A stretch of DNA of 64,000 bases from Nectonema munidae (lineage: Eukaryota; Nematomorpha; Nectonematoida; Nectonematidae): NCBI GenBank assembly GCA_030549495.1, contig JAUIRK010000945.1:1385501-1449500 (forward strand), given 5' to 3'. Shown here in pieces: positions 34,372-46,300 of the stretch. Both the position numbers and the translations under genes were made by a program. The first letter of the stretch is position 1, and the number at the start of each line of letters is the position of its first letter. The notes below the pieces were generated by a model, which was given only the letters and a program-made list of their open reading frames with translations, was not told the DNA's origin and searched no databases.

Positions 34372-37300
34372 CTAAATTCAAAAAGTAAGTCCAAAATTAC
34401 ACCTTATTTTTATTAGAAAAAGTGAGGTAACAACAAAAGTGACTTTTTAAAAATACTTGAATAAGCTTGCATATAAAAAAAATTTCAAAATAATATATCA
34501 GACAACTTATAAAAATATTGAATTAAAGTTGTTTTCTGTAAATTTCATTGGGAAGCAGGATTATTGGAAAAAGGAAAACAAACGAATAAATGAAGACATG
34601 TTGTAACGCAGTAACAGCATTAATCAATGATTTGAAAAGTTTGGCAAACACTGGCCTCGAACCAAAACAGCAACCACTTATTCAGAGTCTCAAAAGTTAT
34701 TAAGTAGTGTAACTAACTAACTTTTTATATACTAAATTCCTCTATGTAATGAAGACTTGATGTCAAATTTGTTTTCTTAGAATGACGCTTGATTCTCTAA
34801 TTTGATTGGTTATTAAGGACGAACCAGGAGACCGACAGACTTTATAAATGCCAGGACCATCTTTTTTCGCAAATCTTCCAATGTGTTTTACAAAATTTCA
34901 TATGCAAGGGCTAAATATGACTCAAATTGATATAACATGTCAAATTCTATTTTGTCCTTTTGCAATTCTATTTAGTCTTTATGCTATTCTATTTTTTCCA
35001 TTTGCAATTATATCAGATTGTGGATGTTGTTATATTTATATTACTTTGATATGTGTCATTTTTATTCAAACTTTTTTTGACATTCTAAAATTATTTTCGC
35101 ATTAAATTTTCTAAATGTTTCACAACTAATTAAAAATACAATTTTTTTTAATTTTTTATTTACTTTTTTTATAAAAAAATTTTGCGTTTTAATCAAGGCA
35201 CATTCTTTTAATTGACTAATTATTATTTCAAAAAACATATGTGACTATTTAGTTAGAATTGCAAAAGGACAAAATCAAATTGCAAAAGAACTTTTGGAGT
35301 TCGATAACCTCTTGATTCGTCAAAGGGGCCATAAGAACGTCCTTACTTACTTAATTAAGAAAAAAATGTGAGAGTAATAAAAAAGTAAATTATCAATAAA
35401 AAATCGATTACCATCACAAATATCTAAATATAAATGAATATCAATTTGAAAAAAAATCATCTTTATCGTTTATAAGTCTAAAGGGAAACGTAGAAGTTGA
35501 AAGAAAGTCTGATAGATTTTTGATTGAAGCTAATTTTTGGAAATATATATTTTTTGATCGAATGAATATTATTAAGATAAATACTATAAAAGCTATACAG
35601 AATAAAAGGCTTACTTTATACAGCCTTTATTCAAGATGTAGGCATAGAGGAAGAAAAGAATTCAGAAAACGATTCTTAGATTAATGTAGCTTTATAACGA
35701 AAAAAACCTAATATTTCAAATGGAAATAAATTTTATTTTTTAAACATAAAAAAATTTTAAAAAATATATTATAAATATAAAAAAAAGTTAAAAGTGGCAA
35801 AATTAGTGCCGGTCCCATGAAAGCAATACAACTCCCAAATCAATTCTGAAGTCGTTCACATTCGTAGACAATCAATATAACCAATATAACCAATCAAATG
35901 AGTGAATCAAGCAGGTTGAAATTAAGTAGACAAGCCCTTCTTTATTTTTTAATAAATATTTTAAATGATATTTTAAAATAAGTAAAAATATTACAAAGCA
36001 AACATTTGTGCCACGTGATTTGGAACAGACAACTTTTCTTTGGTTAGGATATTTATTAAATTCATTGCACTCTTTCCTAGGATTGACGGATAGACAGGTT
36101 TCTTGCAGAATTTTTGTTTTGCCGTCTATATACACAAAAAAATTATGCAAAAAAATCTTGAAAATAATATTATATGCTGGTTGGTTGGAGATATCAAAGC
36201 ACTTTCAGCCGTAAGGCCATATGCTCGCATTATGCTTAAAAGATGGTTAATCACAGTTTTTGTGAATTTGTTTTTAAGAGTTGGTAGCCTTGGGGATCGA
36301 ACCCCGGACCTTCAACTTTTAAGCTGATAGGTACACCCTAACAACCAAATGTAGCAAACTTGAATATTTATTAAAATTGAGCAAATTAATTTTTTAAAAT
36401 TATAAAAAAATTAGATTTTTTATTTCTAATTCCTCAAGTATTTTAATTTATTTGAATACTATCAAAAAATGTTAAAAAAATATATTTGCAAAATTTGAAG
36501 CAAGATATACCTTATATTTTAATATTTGAAAAGTCAAAAGAAAGTTTCATCAATTCAACTATTCGTCATAAAATGTTTACTACGTAAAGTGAAAAATATG
36601 ATCTACCATTTTTTTCATTTTTTTTAGTTAATACAAAAAGTGAATATATAAATTCAGCTAATCATAATAAAACACATCTGCAATATACTGGTATTTTTTA
36701 TATGCTTAATTTTTTATATTGATGTTAAAAACAGTCAAAAAGAAAGGGATTGGGAAATAAAATAAAAGGATTTATATCAAAAATTACTTTCCGTTATGCC
36801 CCATCCAATAGCTTGGCATGGCGTGAAGTCACTCACTTCAAAATCTTTGACAGGCAGGCAGATGGGTTGGACAGATTTTTTGAATTTTATGCCTCTCTCC
36901 AGCTTCACCAAAGCGATGTCATTCTATCATGAAAGCGAGAAAATAAAGAAAAGAATTAATACCATATGTTAATATACGTATTTTATGGCTGATAATTTGT
37001 CATCCCTAAAATTTCTCATCTTAACTCATTAAGATCCGAACTGCTATATTTGTGCAACTTTTTGGCAAGAAAGGAAAAGAAAGGATGAGGATTGTTAGCA
37101 TTGTAAACATCAGCTTCTCAAATCCAGTTTGAAGGACCGGAACGTGTCCGCGGCATGCAAATTTACTTCTATCTAGACAAGGCTGGAGGAGCAAATGCTT
37201 CACTATTGTATTGACGTGATTGTTTTACTCTATAATTTTGAAATTCAAAAATAAGTGCATACTGTTCCATTTTATATTTACAATTGAATGAGTTCTTTGG

Positions 37301-40300
37301 CTTTCATCCGTTCAGTTCGCCAGTCGCGAAAATGCACTTTAGTTGTTTGAAAGTTTTACTTTAAATTTAGTTGCTACAGTATACTTGTTGCAAGACTTGA
37401 TATTATCCAGTTCTAACTTAACCTGATTATACTAGAATTAGGAGTTAGTCGCACACAGTAGCAACGGTGAAAAGCTCCATATGTTTGGTAGGGACAAAAG
37501 GTTTAGTGATGGATTTTGTACTGAAAAGTTTGAAGGCTTGTTCAACGCCATTATAAATTTCATATATATATAAAGATTACCATATGTCTCGGTTTTGCTT
37601 CTAAAAACTTCTTCTGGTTTCGCATCCCAAAGCTGGCATCTATCAGTATGGAATTTTTTTTGTTATTTTAAATTTTTATTTGTCTGTATCGCATCTAATA
37701 GAAGAATAATCTTGTATAGCTAAACAGATGCTAGGAATAGTCACGATCGTGAATCGAACCCAAACCAACTGGATTGGAATCCTGCGCTCCTACCACTAAA
37801 CCATTGGCCGACAATTTTATTTAAAAAATATTCAAGTATATCTATGCAAAAATATAAATTTATAAAAGTTAAATGCATATTTTATAGTTAAAAAAAATTA
37901 AAATAATAATTATATTTAATTGATAAAAACAAAATGAGGAATTTTTGATTAAATTTTATAGCATCTATTTTCTTATTAATTATGTTCATTTAACATGTTT
38001 TTATTATAATAAAAATGTTCTTACCCTAATTATGTTTTTTTTATTTTTTTTTTATTATTTTATTTTTAACTGTATAAAACAAATAAATTTTATTAACTTA
38101 AAATTAGGATAAAAGGTAAATGGTGATGTTTTTATCGGGAAGGCAAAATTCCAAGCGTTAAGGTCGAACTATAAACAACGAAGGCTTGGTGCTTGCTAGA
38201 ACTCAAGATTATTCAAAAAAAATAATAAAAAAATTTTTTTTTTGAAATTATTTTATTCCAATTCCTAAAAATGGATACGTTATTGTTTCTATTATTAAAA
38301 TTGGGCAAATGTCAATAGTAAGATTTGATGCAGGAGCGAAACCCCAAGAATAAAAATCAAAAAAGAGTTATTAATTTTAAAGATGTCAAAATAATGATAA
38401 TCTTTATAATTATAACAATGTTATTTTTATAATTAAAAAAAAGCCAAAAAAATGGAATTTTTATTATAAATTTTTTTTAAAACACATCTAGCTTATCAAC
38501 TAACAAAATGACTAACTAGTCTAATAATTACTAAGTAAGGCGATTAATTAACCAAGTATCTAATCTTCAAATGAATTAATTATATTTTAATAATTATCCA
38601 ATTTCAAAATAAGAAAAAAAAATTTATGACAAATATAAAAAATTGTAAAAACTGGACACTTTATTGCTGATTTTGCTAACTAATTTCGGAGTAACTCCTT
38701 TTTCAAAGCAAATATATAAAAGATAAAAAAATGAAAAAAAAAATATTTTTATTTTTATTTTTTTTATTATTTTTTCACTATTTTTTTTGTCATTTATATA
38801 TTTGCTTCGAAAAAGGAGTTTATACTCCGAAACTAGTTAGCAAAAGCATCAATAAAGTGTCCAGTTTTTACAATTTTTTATATTTGTTATAATTATTTTA
38901 CCTCAATGGGCATATCTGTCAAAGATTTTGTTTCTAAATATAAAATTTTATGAATTGATAAATGCACTGTTTTACAAGTGTAACCGAGCAAACATCTGGT
39001 TTCCGAAATCAACAGATAAATCCACTTAAAATCTCAATAGCGTCGCCCAAAACTATAGGTTACCTAAACTTTATAAATACATCTATCATAATGTAGTAAA
39101 ATTTCAAAACAAAATATTGAATTAGAATTAATAAAAGAGAATAGTTATAGAGCAAAAAAAAATTTCGTAATTTTGTAGGGATAAAAATATCATGGGAATA
39201 TAATTAATGGAATAAATGCTAGAATTTCATGATTCAGGTTCTAAAAAATTTTATAGTGATTAAGATGTAATTCGTAATATCACGAAAATTTTGAAACTGA
39301 TGTCAAATAAAAATTTAAAAAGAGTAAAAATACAATGTAAAAAAAAATAAAAATATTTTAATAAAAATAAATTAAAATTTGAATGTAAGAATCTACCCAA
39401 AATAAGGATTTAGCCATTTTATACTAAAAGTTTGAAAAAAGGACAGTCAGGTTATCAGGAAAAAATGAAATGTGATGAATGACATATAAGTATTATTCAT
39501 AAAATTTATTTTTTTATAATAAACAAGGCAAGAGAACTACAATGTTTCCTTTAGTTTATTGCCTGATGAAAATTGTCCAAAAGTCATATTTTTTGAACTT
39601 ATAATATGTAATAATTTTTTTAATAAATAATTGAAACTATTTAATAATATTACCTTCAAAATCTTTCTGCTCCAATCCGGATGCACAACTTTTTTTTCAA
39701 TGCCAATGATTTCACTTCCATCAGATCTGTCACTCAAATCATGTCCTCCAACTAAAACTTTGTAATCTTTTACTGTACCTCTGAAATTTAAAAACTTATC
39801 ATTCCTAATTTATAGAAATATATTTAATAAAAATTTAAACTTTATAGAAATACTTTTATGTCAATTTTCTATCATATATTTTTTCCCTTAAATAATGAAA
39901 ATTGACTCTTTGTTTTTAGAATTTTTTTAATTGATTTATCTTTGATTTATTTATAGCATTTATTTTAGTTTTTTCACTTGAATAAAAATTATAGAAACTT
40001 TTGAGCTAAATTTTTATAAGTAATTATTATTTGTTGGTTGAAATTTTTTAATTTGTCTTCCATGCAACAAAGCCATTTTTTTATTTACCATTATTATTGG
40101 AAATGTGTATTTTAACTCGTTCTAAAACTTTTTTAATTTAAATTTGAAAAGAGTAAATTTATTATAAAAGTGATTTACACTTTGTATTATTTAAATCTCT
40201 GAGATATAAAAAAATATTCCTTTTCCCTCTATATTTTTACAAAACGCAAGAGTTTGAAGATATAAGAGACAACCACTGATAAATTTTAGTCAATACCTAT

Positions 40301-43300
40301 ATTTATCAGTATGTTTTGATATTCATTACTGGAAGGAAACATTATAAAAATACCTACTTATAAATTTTTATTGAATAAATGCTAGAATTTCATGATTCAG
40401 GTTCTAAAAAATTTTATAGTGATTAAGATGTAATTCGTAATATCATCATGCTTTCAAGAAAATTTTAAAACTGATGTCAAATAGAAATTTAAAAAAAGTA
40501 AAACACAATGTAAAAAAATAAAAAATATTTTATTAAATTCCTTTTTTAATGTTTATTAAATACAAGGATTTAAATGGCCTTGTGTGAAATAAGGATTTAG
40601 CCATTTTACACTAAAAGTTTGAAAAAAGGACGTATTTTAGTCAAATTAATTTTTTAATATTAGATACATAAAAAAATTGCTTTTTCTATTTGTAAACTTT
40701 AATAAATTTTTATTGTAAAAATTAATCTTCTTGGAATGAAAAATATTTTAAATTTACAATCTCAGTCATAAAATTCTAGCAATATTTCAATGTAAAATTA
40801 TTGGAGGTTATTATAACATATGCTCGAATAAACTTATATGTATAAGGTAATAATTTTCATTTGTTTTAGTTATTTAAAATATATAAGAGTTTTCTTTCTT
40901 GTTTAACTTTTGGAGGTTTAAGAAGTTTATATAAAATGGAAGTGATTATATTTATATCTCAGGTGAATTTAATTTAAACCCCACAAATAAAGGGATATGG
41001 TAAAAATATATAAATATTATTAACACATTAAATATAATTTACTATGGATTACTATTTGTTAAATTTATATCTTAACATCAAGAGGTTTAACACAGGAGAC
41101 AACTTCTCATCATTTTAGTCACTTTCTTCCTTAAACTTCAAAATTATAAACTCATGCTCCATCCACTCAAAATTTTATTCGCTAAAATCAAACAAATACA
41201 TATAACTTAGATTTTCATTTGTATTCAATTTGATACTCTTTAAGTTCTCCCTATTTAATCTGTTAATGCGAGTTTTTTTTAAACAAAACAAACCCAGACT
41301 TGCTTAAATTTGCCCAAACTGAAGGGAAATTACTTGTATATATGGAAATAAAAGCAATAGTCATGCATAGAAATTTTATCATCCATAGAATTTTTGCTTG
41401 AAAGAGCTTCCAATCTCATTACATGACGTCTAGCAACACCCATCACACCGTAGCTCTTTAGCAAATCTAATACCACATATAGAACTCAACTTGCTCAATT
41501 CACAATGAATGAACAATTACGACCAAAGCTAAAGATAAAAAAAATTTTCTCTATTAATTTACTATTATTACTTTATTATTTACCCCATAAATTACTTTAT
41601 GGGGGCTCAAATGTGCTGAAACTATACATTATGAAAATACACACTATAAAATTTTCCTTTCTAGAAGCAAATTCGATCAACATCGGAAACAAGAGCTTAA
41701 GAAGGTCATAAAAGTAAGGTGATGAAGATTGAGGAGTATAATTAACTAAAAATAAAATCTCAAATTTAATTAAGATTTTAAAATGCTAAAATATTTATTA
41801 TAAGAGTAAACGTGTGTTTAAAAGCCTAAGTTAAATGCAATAACCCTAAGTTCATCTAAATTCGTCTTTTCTTGGTACGTTAGCCCAATTGAATTGATTC
41901 GAGATTCGGCCACCTTATATTTCTTTCTAGGTGGTTCGCTAACAAAACCACCAGTATTCTGAGTTATCAAAACATCTTGAAAGTTGATTTCACGCTCTAA
42001 CAGCCTCATACACTTCCAGATCACTGGATGGGAACACTCAGCAAATGATACGAAGCTGCGATGCCATCCTTTCGCAGAATTATTTGTGCGATTAAGTTCA
42101 TTGTTTGTTCCTACATACACATTCCACAGAGGTATCCTAAATGTGGGTTCTCGGCATCCTCGTCTACATGGTTCGCCAATATAGTGATGCTCAAAATAAT
42201 TCAAAATTGGCATACTTCTTTCTGACATAATATCATAAAGTTCTTCAAACGATTCATGAACAGATTCAGGGAGAATAAAGGCAAGGGCTGCTATCATTCT
42301 CCTTTAAAGAAAAAAATCATCCTTTTTTTGATAATGTTTTTGAAAAGAAAACTCTTGTATTTTTCTGTAAAAAAGCTACCTTTAATATCAGCTTCAGGAA
42401 AGTGCATTATCAAAGTGTTCAGCTTTGCTCTTTCAGAGCAATTTGTTTCTATAAATTTGTTATATGTTGTTTGGGTCTTATCGGGCAATAGTGAATAGAT
42501 GCAGGGTATAGTGTGATTATCCACAACGGCATAAATTCTATATAGTTGGATAAAAAGGTCAATGACCATTTTAAATGTTCCATTCAAACACCAATGAGGA
42601 TGATGTTTTAAAAATGTAATGCACTTGGTCGTTCCAAATATCGACATCCTCTTGGCGCAAACGTTGAATCATGCAACAAGAAATTTTCAACTCTGGTTGT
42701 TTTTATACAGATGGTAACGGTAAATAGTTTATCTTTTTTCGCTCATTGCGTCGAAATGGATTCGAGGTCATTTTGTAGCTACCTCTTCTGGTATAGATGC
42801 ACAACTTTTAGCGAAATTATTTGTTGTGTGATCTCTTCTGTTTGTTGTGCTCGTTCTTTAATTTCTTGCAATACTTTTGTGGCTTCACATTTTGCTGTAT
42901 CTGGTGCATGTGTGTAACTAGTGTAACTCCTCGATGACCTCATCTTGCTTCACTTTTACTTTTGCTTTACATGATGTTTTTATGATACCACACTTTTTGA
43001 TAATTCGTTTTGCAAATGAAGCTATTGGAACTCCATCTTCTATGGGTGGAAGGAAGTAAAGTGACTTCTAAATGAACGCTTTGTGCGTAGATTTAGTAAG
43101 AAAAATTGCTTTGTTAGAAAAAAGAGCAAATAATTTTACTACTATATATGTATGTGTGTATTTATGTATCAATGTATGCGTGTGTATGTATGTATCTATA
43201 TGTCTGGATAAAACAGCTGAGATGGGTGATTTTGTCCTGACACCATTCAAGACACCTAAAAATTTCGGTAATTTTGTTCAAAAAGATAGTATATCATATT

Positions 43301-46300
43301 TTATACATAAAATAAAATATTATTTTCACTTTTCAATGCAGTGAGCAGCTGTAAGTATCCATGATTGACTTATCATCGAAGCGCCACACTTTAATTTGCC
43401 AAAGCGTATTAGTGCAACCTTAAATGTTTCCAATTTAAAATCAAATACTCTATTTTTATAAACTTAAACTCAAATATTGTTGATATCCAAAGAAAAGGTA
43501 AAGGTACTGTGGGGTATTTTCATCGAGAAGGCACAATTACGTTTCTTGCATCTAGAAAATGAGGTTTGATGGGGGATCGAACCCAAGTCCTTAAGTCATC
43601 AAAACCCATAGATGTACCGTTAAGAGTTTTCTTTACAAATTTAAATCGAGTTTTTATTTTAATGTTACAATTAAAAAATTTTGATAAATTATATTTCTTT
43701 ATTTTGTTAACGATATAAATCATTGTACAAATGTTGGAAAACAATATTGAGTTTTATATTATGAGCATATTAGATGTAAATATCAAAGTATATTGTTCAT
43801 ATCTTTACAAAAGTAATGAGCGTATTTTGTATTGAAATATTTTAAGCAAATTTTATTGGTTGTCAGTATCACATCTATGCTACAAATATTCGCAATATTC
43901 TGAAGTTAGAAATCTTCATCCTATAAAATATGTTTTTAAAAATTGAAACTTTTTAGTTTGTTAGGACTTTCTGAATTTGTTAGCTTCGGCAATTTGGAAT
44001 CAAATCTATGATCACTGGATTAAAACCCTAAATTTAGGCCACTATGATATCTACCAACGAATTCATCATTTGATTCTATATTAGCCCTTATTTTAGTGCG
44101 AATGATATAGCATAGTTTAGAAATTATGAATGATCTATCTATCATTTTCCACGTGTAAAATTTGATTTTAAGCCCTGTAAATTAATTACAATTTCTTTAT
44201 TAAATTGTTCTCTATTCTAGTTAGCCTAATTAGTTACTATTATAGTATTTAGTTTAATTATAGTTTTTTAATACATAATTTTATATAGAAAATTATATAC
44301 TTGGTTTTATATAATATTTTAACTTTTTTACTTTCTTTGAAACCTGTTATTTTTTAAAATTTTCGCCTTCAAAATTTCAATTTACTCATTCAATTACTTC
44401 GGGGTCCTCATCTTAATGAAGCTTGTCTTTCTGTGGGATCGAGCATTAAATTTCCTTCGTTTTTTTATATACTGCATCATTTGTGTAGCTTAAATGTAAC
44501 AATTTTGGATACAAATAAATTCTATTCTAATTCTAAAAATTCTTTTGTATACTTCTTTAAGGTCATTATTTAAAAAAATATTTCCAACGTAAATCTTATT
44601 TTAGGAAGAAATTTTTCACATACATTTGCATTTTAAAAAACTACTAACTTAAATAATATTTTATCTATTTATACATTTAGTATACATTATACAGTCAATA
44701 ACCGGTATAACGCTCATCGCTATACCGCGAAATCGCTTACAATGCGGTATGCATTGATTCCCGCTTTTTTTGCAGGTTGTACATGATTATACACATGAAG
44801 CAAGTCTATTTTGACGTGCAGATAATTATAACTGTCGGCAAAAGTTTGTTTGACTTGAACAAGAGTATATCATCACTGTGTGAACAACAGTGTATGATAA
44901 ACGTGAACAACAGTGTATCATCAAGGATGCCAATTTACAGTTGCAGTTTCGTTATGTTACGATATGAGAATTTTCGATCGTAAATCCTACAAAAACTTAT
45001 TAACTGCAATTAATTTATATGTATATAAACTCATCTGTTAAATGGACATATCAGTTCCTCTCTGATATACTAAACTGTCCTACCTGCATCATGCCTAACG
45101 AAAAGTCTAGAGTATTGACAACAAGCTCGGTCTGATCGACCGAGTACGAAATGGTTAATTACAAGCCTAAATATCACGTGAGACTGCTATCCCAGATTAG
45201 CATTATAATCGTTATTTTCTGTACATTTATACTTTCAGCCGTAGTCTATATGCTCGCAGTATTCTTGAAGATGAGAGTTATTTGTGATTTTAGTTTTTAT
45301 GAGTCTGGAGCCTTAGGGATCAATTCATGGTTTCTAGTGTTATGTGATGAAATCAAAAAGAAGTTAGAATAACATTTTGAATGAATTAATTTATAAAATT
45401 TTTAGCTAAATTTTCCTAATTTTAAAATTAGAAGACCCTCAAAATATGTTTGTATATAAAATATTTTTTATAATTAACAGGGCGAGAAAAAATTGGAAAA
45501 AATTGACTTTTACTCAGAGAAAAAATTGACTTTTTAAAGTTTCATTGAATTGAACAACTATGAACATTTTAGATAAAGTATTGAAAATAATTTCAAAGAA
45601 TCCATGACTTTGTAATGCAATAACATATAATTAATGACATTTTCGGATTTAAAATTCGATCATTTTCTAGCAGTTTTTTCAGTTTAGAAAAAGATCTTTC
45701 TACTTCTAAAGTTAAAACTTGACAATTTTGTCATTTGGGATAAGTACTGCGAGAGATATTTGAGTTTTCGATATTCATGATTTTATTGATTTCATTTTAT
45801 TTGAATCATTTTCAAGATAACTTTTTACGCCACATTCGTCTTAAATGAAATAATGTTGAAACAAGTAAAGGCATCTTCGACTCAAAAAGTCTCTATGTTG
45901 GCTTTTTCCTACTAATTCAATGAATCGTGAATATTCTCTAATTATTGTTAGCATGTTTTGACACAGATTTTCTTTTTTTTAACAATTTCTTGATATTTGG
46001 CAATAAAATTCCATCATTTTTATCATTAATTTCTTCACTGCTGGAAAATTTTAAGGTAAATATTTTGCTGCTTGCAACCAATTTGTCTATTTCATTACAA
46101 TTTTAATGTTTAAAATTTGGAACTAAAGTGTTGCCTATAGGTTTGAAAAGAGAACGTCTTTTTCTATTACTAATTTTGAATGATTTAATACCTGTAATCT
46201 ACAATTTTGCAGCATAACTTAACTTTTAAGGTAAACTTGTGTAAAAGATGTGAAAAACATGCAATGATAAAAAGAGTTTGGGTAAAAAATTCCATAACTT

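Larger units (their letters stand above)
34372..35994 (-). other. protease intron 8
   Basis: AT-rich, with a tRNA-like SINE head (34640) and the TTTTGCAATTC foldback (34940). Confidence 0.6.
36924..39653 (-). other. protease intron 6
   Basis: 2.7 kb with SINE family B copy 2, a decayed SINE A fragment, the full AACTGGAC foldback and direct repeat copy 1. A GC-richer stretch at 37040-37200 (a 60-codon minus-strand frame) is not recognised. Confidence 0.55.
39781..43329 (-). other. protease intron 5
   Basis: 3.5 kb carrying direct repeat copy 2 and the MULE remnant. From 40640 to 41800 I see only AT-rich sequence. Confidence 0.55.

Noticed and set aside
44693-44780. pogo/Tigger-type element
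   Set aside because: Only one end-like phrase (ACAGTCAATAACCGGTATAA) was seen; the opposite end and any TA duplication are missing.
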